Source of the DNA: Fraxinus americana
Lineage: Eukaryota; Streptophyta; Magnoliopsida; Lamiales; Oleaceae
Assembly: GCA_035079005.1 (NCBI GenBank)
Contig: CM068717.1
Span: forward strand, 29,961,388 to 30,025,387
Direction: 5' to 3'
DNA: 64,000 nucleotides
In this document: positions 45,284 through 57,062 of the stretch, piece by piece
Layout: each line of letters starts with the position of its first letter
Position numbering within the stretch: the stretch's first letter is position 1
Position numbers and translations under genes: made by a program
The notes under the pieces: model-generated
What the model saw: the letters and a program-made list of their open reading frames with translations, nothing else
What the model was told of the DNA's origin: nothing
Database searches by the model: none

Positions 45284-45580
45284 GTAAATTTTATATCTAT
45301 CCTTCTCTTTCTTCGCAGGATTACTGCACAAGAAACTCTTAATATATTTGATACCCACAAGTTTATATTTCCTTCCAGTTCCAATCACATATTGTGTTCA
45401 ACTAAGTGTTCATATTTGAAACGTATGAATTTGTAATTTTTCTTTTTAGCTTCCCTCTGTAAATCTAACATTGTTTATTAAATATTGGCAAATTGCCCTC
45501 TTCTCATTTCTGTTGTCATAGGTACGCTAAAATTGCCTTAAAAATAACTCAACCCATGCATTGCACGGGCGAGAAACTAG

Positions 45581-46301
45581 TTATATTAGAAGACCATATC
45601 CCCAAAACTCAAACCATGTATTATATTGCCACGTTGTACATTGAAACATTTCGAACACTGCTTTGCATCCATGTTATTTCGTTTTGATGTTGATGTGGAA
45701 ATTGAGCAGTTGCCCAGAAAGCAAACATTGGCCGAGAACTCTAAGATTGAAAACACTACTATGTCTACGTTTGTATGAGTAATCAAACACGAATGTGTTT
45801 CAAAGTACATCTAGCATTTCTGATTTGGGTGAATCACGTATCCACAAGGCAGAAAATAGTGATGGAGAAGTGGGCGTTGTCCAATGATGTGTCTGTTTAG
45901 TCTCAGTTGGCGGGAAGTGAGCAAGCAACATATGCAAGTGCAAAAAATTATCTTAAAAGGAACAAAAAATTTCACATTTAGTAAAGTGATTCGTGAACAA
46001 AAAATTACATATACATTTCAAATTGAACATATGTATATATATATAGCTGCAACAACTTCTTGAAACGTGAATCATAGTTCATTTTAAGGTCTGAAACGTT
46101 ACATGTACAAACTGGAAAAAATGAAAGAATGATTACCTTTCTGCAACATGGAGAGCTTTTTGATGGACACATATACTAGAGAACAATGAGAAGGATGACT
46201 ATCTCTACATACAGACTGGGATATGGTTTGCCCAAATTTTTTATTTTTATTTTTTTGTATGTATTGATTTGGAAAGGACATTGATTGATCTGCTTAATCC
46301 T
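45581..46301. other. Intergenic, nothing recognised
   Basis: AT-rich DNA without a recognisable exon or element. It may include outer parts of the LTR-like unit that follows. Confidence 0.4.
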
Positions 46302-46648
46302 AGTATCATTTAAAAAACCTCAATTACAAAGACTATTTGGGTCTATATTTGATATATAGTATTTCTTGTTATTTCTGGAGTATCTCATTTCAAACAATCT
46401 GACAGAACTACCTTAATAAATCTGCACAGCGTAACGGTATAATCAAAAGAATCAAAAATGTATTCGAGCGCACCGACTTCACGATGTTTCCTTAAAACGA
46501 ATTTGTTGCCTTCAAAAAGTGATCAAGGCGTCAAGCAATCGTTTCCCAGGATAGAACGAACTTCGTCTCCTACGGAAGCAACACAGTAATCTACAGGAAT
46601 TCCAGCAAACTCAATGAAGTGTATTTACTTCGAAAATAATATCAGAAC

Positions 46649-46690
<42 letters not shown>

Positions 46691-47493
46691 CAATGCAGAG
46701 AATAATAGCAATGAAAATGGCGTAATGATTTTGGCAACGAGGCTGGCTATTTATAGAATTGTTCGTGGCCATTCAAACACCCTTCAAACCACTTCAGAAC
46801 AGTCGCCACTGTTCAGACAAGCCCAAAACCGAACAGACAGCAAGGTTGAGTAATAAGTCGGATCATGATCCAAACGGTCGGTTAACAGACCACCCAAAAT
46901 AATTACCCGAAAATAAGCCCATTAATAAAAATTAATTTCATTAAGTACCCAAGTTTGATTAATTACAATTTGATTTAAAATTAAATAAATTTTGTCCAAA
47001 AAGATAATATAATCCAAGGACGCACCCGTACACGGATAGGACCGGACCAGACCGGGCTCAGGCACGTGCTCGTGCCGTGCCGAGCCGAGCCGGCAGGACG
47101 GACGGCGGCGGCGACGCACGCGCGTGGGGTTTGGACCGAATCCTATAGGATATAGGTCTCTCCCCTTCTAAAGACTATTGGTACCCCTTGGGACCCAAAC
47201 CCAATTCTCAACCTTACACTATATAAATCACATCAAAATTTCATAACTTTCTTATGTGGGACAAGTGTATGAGAATTTTCTAATAAATCAAATTCGTGTT
47301 TCAAACGGGTTACTTTAACATTAAATATTTCATTCAATACTAAATGGTTTTCGACAAATAAATATATCACGTTAATCCTCTTGCGGAGTAGAACATGAAT
47401 ATCCTAGGTCCCGTTGAAATTAAGGCACGGATCCCACTGAAATTTGGGTTCAAATTTAACCCATTTTACTAGTATTAAAAACCATTTTCCAAC
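46302..47493 (-). repeat. Solo-LTR candidate (Copia type, minus strand)
   Basis: Read on the minus strand it starts TGTTGGAAAATGG at 47493 and has a clear TATA box, TCTATAAATAGCC, near 46748-46760, followed by a leader with a long CT tract, as in Copia LTRs. ATCCT flanks it on both sides (46297-46301 and 47494-47498), but the far end lacks the usual CA, so that limit is uncertain. A (GA)n tract occupies 46652-46688. Confidence 0.4.
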
Positions 47494-47506
47494 AATCCTT
47501 GCATTC

Positions 47507-47664
47507 TATTTGTTTCCCATTATCTTAACAAGAAAATACATTTTTTGACCATTTTTTCAAAAGTCGTAGGTCCCACTGCCACACAGAGACAAAATTGTCC
47601 AAAATTGTGGCTGGTGAACTGTTGCAATGGTACAAAATTGCATTTTTATGGGAAACAAACGAGG
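47507..47664. repeat. MITE-like inverted-repeat element
   Basis: TATTTGTTTCCCAT at the left and ATGGGAAACAAACGAG at the right are inverted repeats. The 158-bp interior is non-coding. No clean target duplication is seen. Confidence 0.45.
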
Positions 47665-48576
47665 GCTTAAAATATTTACCATATCACAAAGTATTACTTG
47701 AAATATAAATATCACACAGTAAATTTTGAAATTTTAATTTATAATGATGTAGATACGAAACTTTCCGAATACACAAGGTCCACGAGTCTAATTTAATTAT
47801 AGCTAGAATCCATCTTGAAAATTTGTTAGTGGAAATTACACACATCCCTATCTTTCAAATTCAAATTTCAAAAATCAGATGCAATGTTAATTTTTTCAAA
47901 ATTCAGATTATAATTAAAAAATTTAATAGTAATAATAATATTATAAAACTAATTTAATTTACATACCCACCCTCACAAACCCTAATCAATTTCATCACAA
48001 AAATCATTTCCATTTTCCTTCCTCCTCCTCTACCCTCTCTCTACCCACCCTCACCGACGACTCTCTCTGTCGGCAGCCCAACCTCGAACCACCGTCGCGA
48101 TTTCACGTCTCCACAGACGACGCATAACATCTACACACACATCCATACATTCTCTCTCTTTATCACAAGGAAGATTACTGCTGAAAATCACCGGAGTGCC
48201 ATAGTGTGCGATGCTTGTGAGCATCGCGCTGTGCGGTGGTTTATTTCATCTAATTTGAATCGATTTGCAATTGCTTGAACGAAACAACCCATTTGCTCAC
48301 TCTGGTGGTGCGGGAAGAATATACCAGACTGCCATGGGGTACGGAACTCATAGGCTGTGATGCTATATCATAGCCGTCGTGATATTTTTGTGGTGATTTC
48401 TTTCTTCAATCTATTGCTTTACTGGAGTTTTTGGGTGTTTTTATTGGTGATTGTTAGCGTTATGAAAATAATGGTGGTGATGATGCAGATTTTGGATTTT
48501 TTTTTTTGCGGTGGTTGTGCATTGATTTTGTTGGTGGTGGCCGTGTTGCTGGTTTTGTAGTTGTAGTTTGTTGGTT

Positions 48577-48618
48577 GGCGATGGCGATGGCGATGGCGAT
48601 GGCGATGGCGATGGCGGT
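48577..48618. repeat. (GGCGAT)n hexanucleotide repeat
   Basis: Six exact GGCGAT units followed by GGCGGT, within the MULE. Confidence 0.95.
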
Positions 48619-48974
48619 GTTGGTGATGGTTTGTTGGTGAGTGGTTTTGCGGTGGATTTGGCGCTGTTGGCGAATTTGGTGGCGATCTGCAGTATCTATG
48701 ATCTGGTCGTGAATGATTTGTGTGATTGTTGGCTATGGTGGTAGGTCTAATGGCGATGGTGGATCTCGCGGTGGAAGTGAGTTTTGAAGTGGCGATTGCT
48801 AGTAATGGCGGCGGAGGTGATTTTGTTGAAGATCTAGAAAGTGGTGGTAAAGGCGGCGGTCGACGGTGGTGGTATAGGTGTCGGTGTTAGTGGTGGTTGT
48901 GGTGGCGGCAGCGGCGGTGGCAGTGGTGAGTTGGTGGTCACAAAAGTCGGTGTTAGTCACAAAAAAATCGGATA

Positions 48975-49400
48975 ATGGACTAACTGTGACCTTAAAATTC
49001 GACAATTTGTGATTAAAAATTAATCTGTAATCAATAAATTTAAAAATATGTGACTGATAGATAACTGTGACCTGTAATTTTTTCATTCATGACCAATAAA
49101 ATAATTTGTGACCTATAAAATTATTGATTTGTGATTTCAAAATAATCCGTGATCTACAAAATTAATCTGTGACCTGTAATTTTTTAATCTATGACCAATA
49201 AAATAATATGTGACCTTTAAAATTATTGATTTGTGACCATGAAATAACCTGTGACCTCCAAAAAATTTGATCTGTGACCAATATATAAATTGTGACCTAT
49301 AAAAGTTTTGGACTGTAACTTGAGTTGTGACTTGTGACCTGAGTTTTGACATGGATTGTGACTTGTGAATTGAACTGTGACCTGGGCTGTGACTCGTGAC
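48975..49400. repeat. TGTGACC-word array inside the MULE
   Basis: The word TGTGACC or a one-base variant returns about every 20-30 bp. A longer unit of about 102 bp (CTGTGACCTGTAATTTTTT at 49065 and 49167) is duplicated. Confidence 0.8.
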
Positions 49401-49744
49401 CTGAGTCGTCGGAATCGGAGCAGTCGTCGGAAACGATCACCGGAATAGGAGCAATCGTCGGAATAGTCACCGGAGCGGTCGCCGGAATCGGAATAGTTGC
49501 CGGAACGGTCATCGGAAGTTCGTCGAAATAGGGCGGTGATCGGAACGGTCGCCAAAGCGATAGGGTGGTGAAGGTGGGATGGGTTAATTATATTATATTA
49601 GAATTAAATATTTAATAATAAATTAATTTATTTCATAAATAAAAATTTAAAATTTTTTAATAAAAATCTGATTTTGAAAATTTCAAACTTGTTTTTTTAT
49701 TTTTAAAATAGGCTAAACTAAAATGAAATTTTCCCAATTTGTTA

Positions 49745-49985
49745 TGTGTTATAGAACTCATAATAACCTGGCCCAATACATTAATTTCAGTGCATTCCTT
49801 TGCATTGTACCAAGAGCCGAAAATGCTGTTTGCATTGTTAATTGACCAACTAATTTGGATCCGTTAACTAGATAGTTAAAACAAAATTTTGACTTCATTT
49901 TCTTTCATAATTTTTTCCCCTATTGTAGTATCTTTTGGATTGTATTTTAAAAAGTAATACTATTTAGACCATAACATAAATCTAT
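49745..49985. other. Short spacer between two transposons
   Basis: AT-rich DNA between the MULE and the next hAT; nothing recognised. Confidence 0.4.
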
Positions 49986-49993
49986 CTTTCATT

Positions 49994-50502
49994 TAGGGAT
50001 GACAACGGAGCGAGTATGGGACGAATCAGTCATTCACATCTCTATCTCATCGGGTATTTTTGTTACTTTATCACATCTACATACCCGTTTAAAGCGGGAC
50101 GGGACGTAACGAGTCGGGTTCGGGGCTGGATAGAGGCGGGGCGAGGCAGGTCCCCTGCCCCATTTATTTATTTTCTTTTTATTTTTTTATTCATTTTTTT
50201 TTTTGCTTTTATTTTTTCTATGTCTTTACTTCGTAAATATTATTATTTTTTTACCAATTTGTTAGAAACAACTTATATTTTCTTTAAAAATATGATAAAT
50301 CTATTATTTTTGTTTAATAAAAAATTTAAATTTAAAATTAATTTTAAACGGAATGGATAGCGGGGCGGGGATTTTGATTCCAGTATCCGATTCGGGGCAA
50401 TGATCACAGCCTCGTCCCTGCTCCCGTTTACCCGATTAGGCGAGTAATCCCCGCCCATGATCCCACGAATTTCAGGTTGAACGGATTTTTTTGTCATCCT
50501 TA
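49994..50502. mobile_element. GC-rich non-autonomous hAT, sibling of 31010-31517
   Basis: Ends TAGGGATGACAA and TTGTCATCCTTA, with exact 8-bp duplications CTTTCATT at 49986-49993 and 50503-50510. The 509-bp element has GGGGCGGGG-type arms and an AT-rich middle, like the copy in the Gypsy element. No coding capacity. Confidence 0.92.
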
Positions 50503-50510
50503 CTTTCATT

Positions 50511-50937
50511 GACATTATAACATAGAGTCATCTAAATTAGTGTTGTGGCATCGTTGGTTTTAGATTACACTATTTGTAAAAAATTGGTGTTAGGGGCCTC
50601 AAAATAATTAATCGCACAAGTCATCAAAATTCTCAGATCAATCTTGAGTGTGGCCACATAAATTGAACTAGAGATGGATTATGGATAGCATTATTCAAAG
50701 TTGATTAGATCTTGTCCACGACTTGTGCAATTAAACTCGGATCAAGAGCTCTAATGAAAAACATGTAGATGAAAAGATACAAAACACAAATTTGTTCAAA
50801 GAAAAATGCACAAAATCTTTCATATACAATGCAATCTTCATCCCTTTACCACAAACCCTAAAACATGTCTCTCTTCTTGCTAAAATTTGAAGAGATATTC
50901 AAAAAATAAAGATATTCCTATCGATTAATTAATTTTG
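50511..50937. other. Spacer and probable 3' UTR of the PADRE gene
   Basis: No other gene is seen. The part next to 50938 probably holds the 3' UTR of the minus-strand gene. Confidence 0.4.
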
Positions 50938-51444
50938 TTATATTCTCAAATTAACTGGTTCTTCAACTATAGTCTCCAACAATGGCTTCCTGGATCGACA
51001 CATGGACAGCCGGTGCTGAAACTCTGGCGTCGAAAATTCTTCAATATCATCCAAATTCAGTTTCGGCACCGGTTTTTCACTACATTCCGGCAAGATTCTC
51101 ATACTGACGATGGACACTGGCCGTTTTGCAGCTGAATTTGCTGTTAAGAACAGTGTACCCATGTCGGAAGTGGTCACCCGAGTGTTCAACCTGTTCATCG
51201 GAAAAAATACATAAACATTTGCCATTTCGAGGTCTTCATCTGCATTTAGTGCAGAAAATCTTCCCCCAATTTGAAGTGATTTCGTGTTTACGAGGAAAGA
51301 ATTTGGGGATTCAAGCATTAGTTCTGCAGCTTTTGTGGGCTCGTAGAATTTCCGTATTTCACCTGCCAGAAAAATAACCTTTGCAGCCCCGCCAGAATGC
51401 TTGCCAGCCGGCGATGACAATGTGCAAGAAATGTAATTTCCCAT
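50938..51444 (-). CDS. PADRE (DUF4228) domain protein
   Basis: A single exon of 168 codons starts at the ATG at 51444 and stops at 50938. The N terminus MGNYISC has Gly2 and Cys7, a typical N-myristoylation plus palmitoylation context, which suggests membrane attachment. The domain follows in order: AAKVIFLAGEIRKFYEPTKA, LMLESPNSFLVNTKSLQIGG and MANVYVFFPMNRL, matching the plant PADRE/DUF4228 pattern (KV...G....F..P....ELM...P..F...S..L..G). The C terminus carries NLDDIEEFSTPEF and RSRKPLLETIVEE. Members are small plant proteins, often induced by pathogens or abiotic stress; the molecular role is unknown. In-frame codons upstream of the ATG are non-ATG, and a TATA box is well placed. The frame is undamaged. 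Confidence 0.88.
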   Translation of the reverse strand: MGNYISCTLSSPAGKHSGGAAKVIFLAGEIRKFYEPTKAAELMLESPNSFLVNTKSLQIGGRFSALNADEDLEMANVYVFFPMNRLNTRVTTSDMGTLFLTANSAAKRPVSIVSMRILPECSEKPVPKLNLDDIEEFSTPEFQHRLSMCRSRKPLLETIVEEPVNLRI

Positions 51445-51529
51445 TGAAGAAATAAGCAATTTTCTTCCAAAATAAGCAGAAGTTTTAGGCAATTATTGAA
51501 TTTTGAGTAGTAAAGAGGAGTTCGAAAAG

Positions 51530-51538
51530 CCTTTATAA
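51530..51538 (-). promoter_or_regulatory. TATA box of the PADRE gene
   Basis: CTTATAAAG on the minus strand lies about 90 bp upstream of the ATG at 51444, a normal distance for a short 5' UTR. Confidence 0.6.
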
Positions 51539-51544
51539 GAGAGG

Positions 51545-54500
51545 AATTTCTTGAAATTCAAGAAGTAGAGAGAGAGAGTTAAGAGAGAGAAAATTCAACA
51601 TTGCAAGACAGTTGTACGATAATATGAATATGGTAGTTGACAAATTTCAAGAGTGGAATCCGCGTTGAGGATATACTTAAAAAAATATATCGTGAAGAAA
51701 TGGGATGGAAAGAGCATAGATACAGTTGTTCACTTTATATTCACTTTCATTTATTTTTGGGACAGCTTATTACTTTTTTTTGTCCTTTTTGCAATTTTCC
51801 TATCAATGGCGTGTGGATCCCATTTCCACTACTAATGAACTTTACAAAATTTAAACTACAAGTCTTCTCTTTTTTTTTTTTGCAAATAAAGGCAAGTTTA
51901 GATTTTGTGAGGAGGGTTATTGATTTGGTGAAATTTTTTGAAATCACAAGTTTGTTTCACTAAAGAATATATATCTTTATCCATCACTATAATATTTACT
52001 ATTTCGAACTTCTACCGATAATATCTTTTTCATAAGAAATTTTGTGAAATTTAGTCGAATAGTGGAAATTTAGGTCCACGACAATTTCTTACCATTTGTC
52101 ATTTGACCAAATACCTTAGCAAATAAAAATGGATTAAAAATCATGTTGGCCATCTTACTTTTAAAATATATCATTTTAGTCATTAATTTGTTTAGCATTG
52201 ATGGTATCAAAACTTACATGTCTCAATAAAGTCATTCTTCATATATGCATTAGTAAAGTTAACCTTCTTGTTGAGACATTTGGTATGTGGTCGATTGCCT
52301 TGGTGAAATAGCATTATCTATAAATATATAAAGCATAAATAATGAGTAATCTAAAAATAAATTACGTGCGAAAATGATACTTTTTAGTTAATTAACGTAA
52401 TTTCACCGAAGTTTGTCAGTCAAATAAGTTCAGCCATCGAACACATTACCAAATCCATTAAATCGACTAAGGCATCCATAGATAAAGAAACAATGAAACT
52501 ACTTTGTAAATTTGATGATCATCTATGCTAAAAAAAAATGGTAGCTTAATTGTCACATTTTGAAATTAACAAAGTATTTAACCCATACAAAACCATATGA
52601 CTTTGTATATAAAATATACCTCTGGAAACCCTTTTTTTGATTGCTGACATTTGATCTAACTTTCCTTAACTCCTACACTTTGGTTAATTTGTTGCATCAT
52701 ATGATTGCCAAAACCCTTTCTTTTTTTTTTTTTTTATGAGTTTGCTTGAGATTGTGATATGTTTTCAGTTGAATGTATTGGTGTTGGTTGCACATCTCAT
52801 GCTGACAGAAATTTAATTTTTAATCACTCATTCTCAAAAAAATTATTTTTCACACAATCTATTATCAAAACATCCACTTCAAACATGCCCTTAATTTGGA
52901 TACATCTATTGCACTATATTAAATTAAATCAAGCACTAACTTTTAACATATATTAAGGGACGAATCTAGACTTTTTGTGTTGTGGGGTAAAAATTAAAAT
53001 GTAATTTTTTTAAAAAAAGAACGACATATTATTAATGAAAATAAGTTAATACCCGCTTTGATACTTTGAAAACGACGCATAATTATATCATTGTCAAATG
53101 GATTTTGTTACTTTTATAGTTTTGTTTACCATCTTGTTGACAGATGCTAAGCTGTCGATGGGTAAATCAAATTGAATGTAGGAGGTAAATGAATTGAAAT
53201 AAAATTCAAATTTAATGCAAATATAATTCGAAAGTAATCAAATTACACTCAATCCGTAATGATCCTAAAATTTTTGATATCATATTTCATGTAAAATTTT
53301 CTAATAAAATTATGTAAATAATATTGAGAAATTTATTGTGTAAAATAATAATTGTTAATGAAATAATTGAATTTTTTTTTTAAAAAAAGACGAGTTAGGC
53401 GTCTCTTTCTAAGACTTACATTTCATGCATATTTAACTATTTTCGATATTCGTTTGGACTATTTGATATGACTACGATATAGTTCTTGAAACGAGCTTTT
53501 AGATGACGTATGTAATTTTTGGAGTCAGCCAGCGTACGATCCTCGATGAAATTTTAAAGTTAGAAAATTATCGAAATTCTCGAAATACTAATTTGAAACG
53601 ACATACTTGACATATCGTAGGTTTTGCTACGGTTGGCCATTTCGCACATCATTAACGATAAAAAAACTATGTCGTGAGCAATTCGAAACAGTATTAAGAA
53701 TGCAATATTTCAACTTTATTTGACATCCTGTAATGAGTACGTCAAAGTAGGCCGTAAAAGGTTAATTACAGGTTTTTTTCACATAATATATAAATTTGGG
53801 AAAAGATGTATCTTGTTGTAAAGAGCTCAAAACAATTATGGATTTATTGTGAAAAAAAAAAAGTAATAACCAAAAAATTTTGTGGGGTCACTTGACCCCA
53901 TGTGGGTCCGTCTATTGATCATATCACGTAGGGCCCCACAATGTGGGCCTCATTGTAGACCTCACACACATGTGAGAGAGTTGTGTACCAAGTGTGTACA
54001 AGTAGCATTTTTGAAGCTTCATATTAATATGATGTTCCTTCTTTCTTATTCATCTATGCCCTCTGAAACCTATTATGTCGATTTCTTCGTCGGTATGGAT
54101 AACAAGACAATATATCTAAACAAACAAGTTTATTTTACATGTTTGGCATGCTAGATTCTGAGTATATTACAACTTATAAGCTATTTTTTTTTCTTTAATT
54201 TGTACAAGTATATTACTATGGTATGTTTAGTAAACTAGTCGGAATTGAACGTACATTACACGTTATTTTGAAATATTTTATAAGTGTTGTAAACGTAATA
54301 TTTGATACCAATTTGTTGGGAGGATTTAATGAATCTTAAATGAACTAATGAAAATAAAAATTAGGATAGACATTTAAGATAAGAAAATTGTACTCTCAAA
54401 ACTCAACTTCTATGATTCAAATATTTTGTGATGATGAAATTCTACAAATGAATAACATGTTTATACTACATTTGGTAGCTAATAATTAATTGCTAATACA

Positions 54501-55525
54501 TGAATTTAAACACCCATTAAAATTTCTGGACACGTGAATAGAAATAAATTTATCTATAATAAGATTCATCGAGTTTAGAGTAACGTGAATGTTAATTAAT
54601 TGAGAATTAATAATACGAAATTCATACATGACAAAATTTTTGTAGTATTTATTACATATTAAAAAACAAAGAATAAAGTATTATTATAGCTAATTGAATT
54701 ATAGTAGGATTAAAATCGTCCAAAAAATAATTTTCACTTGATAGGATATTTAATATATTATAGATTGGAGTTAACACGAATACTAGTATTTTTAGATTAA
54801 CATCAACATTGTATAATGTTTAATTTTATAATATTGTGATATTATATACTAATCACTATGAAGTTCATACAGAATCTCAAAATGATTACACCTAATTCTT
54901 GCTTGTGTTCATATGCTTTAATAATTAATAATAGAGAATTGCATTAGGAATTAAATTGTATTTTGATTTCAGATTAAATAAGTAAAAGCCACGTAATTGT
55001 TGGTACAATATAACTGATATTTATTTGAATTTTGCTAATTGTACATAAAAACTATATATAATGAAGGGAAAAGATTAGATAAAAAAGTTGATTGTATTTT
55101 AAACTGGTAAATGTTAGATTGACATGTAGCATTATATAATTCATTATGGAAATATTGATATACATATAACAAGATCCTATTTATTTTGTTTAATAAATAC
55201 AGTATAACCACATGATTGTATTCAATTCCTTTTTTTTTTTTTTAATAATGATAGCCGTTAACCATTAGTTTGTCGTAGATTATAATTGGCCTTTAAATCA
55301 GTTGGTAAGCTCTAAATCTATGAATCTAGATTCATAGTTGTATTTTTTCAAAAAAAAAAAAAAAAGATTCATAGTTGTATTATCTTATAGCTTTAAATCA
55401 GTTCGTAATCAAAACAGATTCGATATTATCTTTCACTCCAAAATATAACTTATATCAATGCACTTCATATTCGCTAGGTGTTCACTCCTAGATATATAGT
55501 CATCCACGTCCCCTCACGTCAATCA
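51545..55525. other. 4 kb of AT-rich intergenic DNA
   Basis: No gene is seen. Fragments include a MITE-like end CAAACATGCCC|TTAA near 52880-52893 and a possible worn element between GGGACGAATCTAG (52957) and GTGGGTCCGTC (53901-53911) whose flanks do not match. Several poly-T runs (52720, 55231) and a local duplication of GATTCATAGTTGTATT near 55327-55380 are present. Confidence 0.5.
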
Positions 55526-57062
55526 TGTTGGGTTGTATGCCCATTTAGTATAGTTTTGTTAATGTAAAAATACAAATATTTTTATATTAAATAAAATTAC
55601 TTTTATTTCATTTATTGTATTTATTTATTATTGAGCATGCCAATTAAAGTGCCTATGATCACTTGTAATAATATAAGTTGAGTACTTGCGCTGACAAGTA
55701 CAGTATGACACAATTTGTATTTTGATCATAAATAATTTGTTCATAACCAATCTATAAGGGTGACAACTTGTTCTGGAAGATTGTAGTGTTAACCAACTCG
55801 CTATTTGAGTTTGTGATTTGCCCTTATCATAAAAATAGTTAAAAGTGACTTTAATATACTTGGAGTGTATTGAACGGATCAAGTGTCGACTTTAATTCTA
55901 TAGCATGATCGTGCGGAGAATTAAATTCCACTTGATCGTCGTGTATTTCATCTAAATTTCATGACAAGGTTATGTATATCTTTTCATTATTTTAATAGTT
56001 CTTTGATTCACAAATAAATGAGATCAATTTAATTGATCAAATATCTCGGTGAGTTGGGAACTTGAGAATGAGCGAAATAGAGAACATGAATTCGTGTCGG
56101 GAACCGTTGCCCTGAAAAATGGGTAGAGTGACTACTTCAGTATTTTCTGTTCAATTTGAGCTTAGTGTTTATCGACGACTAAATCTCAACATCTATGATT
56201 TGTTTACAGGATCATTGAAGAGAATAATACTTAAGTTAGTGAGAATAATTAGAAGGGTCAAAACGATCATTTATGCTCATACCTACTTATCGAATTTCGG
56301 ATGGGTAAAAAATACATATACGGCAAGTCAAAGAAAAATATTACAGATTTATTGGCTTCTGTAATCTTATATATTCCAAGAGTGCAAATGTTTGCTTTTA
56401 ATGGAAAAAACAAATATTAATAATTAGATTTGATGGTCTAGGGTCGACTAGACATGATCTAATTATTGGAGATTGAATAATATATGTCCAATTATGTCCA
56501 TGTGGTAGTTCTATAAAGTATTGAAACTTAATTACAGTAATTATAATAGTTTTGGATTTAACTGTAATTATAATAATGTTTCGTATTTAATTATAATTAT
56601 TATGAAAGTTGTAAACTTAATTATAATTGTAATTGAAGTTTTACGACTACACATGTAATTAAATCTAAACTAATTAGATTTGGACTTTAATTAAAACTTC
56701 TACTTGGATTTTAATTAAGACTCCCATTTGAAATTGGAAGGAACATCTTTATCTCCATAAATAGAGAATAGATGGACCTAGAAATTCAACAACAATCATA
56801 ATACATAATAATATACTATTCAAATTTAAAAAGTGAGAAAATAAATATTTTTCTTACTTCATTCAATTGTCCGTCCAAAAATTAGTTCTTGATTTAATTA
56901 AAATAAGGTGTCCATCCATCGCTGTAATCTTGATTTTGGAGAATACAATAGAAGTTTTGGGGGTTTAAAATATCAAGTTGATTATGCAATTTAAAGGCTG
57001 GAAGTTCGTAATTCAAAAAGTTGAAAGTTCGTAATTCTGCTTTCGCATTGCAAAAAATTCCA
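55526..57062 (+). repeat. LTR of a plant LTR retrotransposon, probably solo or truncated
   Basis: It starts TGTTGGGTTGTATGCCC and the best end is ATTCCA at 57062 after TTCTGCTTTCGCATTGC, wording typical of plant LTR ends. A TATA box, CCATAAATAGAG, lies near 56757. Flanks AATCA and CTAGC do not match, and no PBS or polypurine tract is attached, so the limits are provisional. Confidence 0.4.

Larger units (their letters stand above)
42620..45580 (+). mobile_element. Helitron-type element with captured exons (5' end not located)
   Basis: The 3' end is diagnostic in form: a short hairpin CCCATGCATTGCACGGG (45553-45569) then CGAGAAACTAG, ending CTAG at 45580 and followed by T. To its left, in the same orientation, are spliced-gene fragments from at least two unrelated genes with intact splice signals, the classical content of plant Helitrons. 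The 5' TC end could not be identified, so the left limit is arbitrary. No Rep/helicase is seen; it would be non-autonomous. Confidence 0.6.
47829..49735. mobile_element. Non-autonomous MULE rich in internal repeats
   Basis: Left end GTGGAAATTACACAC and right end TGAAATTTTCCC are inverted repeats. Exact 9-bp duplications AATTTGTTA flank it (47820-47828 and 49736-49744). The 1907-bp interior contains a (GGCGAT)n tract, a GGTGGTGG-rich zone (48840-48960) and a dense array of TGTGACC words (48975-49400). There is no transposase and no convincing gene; the frames at 48799-49086 and 49137-49555 are products of these repeats. It is related to the Pack-MULE at 38905-40192. Confidence 0.82.

Noticed and set aside
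48357..49555. Val/Thr-rich and TGTGACC-derived frames in the second MULE
   Set aside because: Products of simple repeats with no start context or homology.
52957..53911. Possible worn hAT between GGGACGAATCTAG and GTGGGTCCGTC
   Set aside because: The ends are only loosely inverted and the 8-bp flanks do not match.
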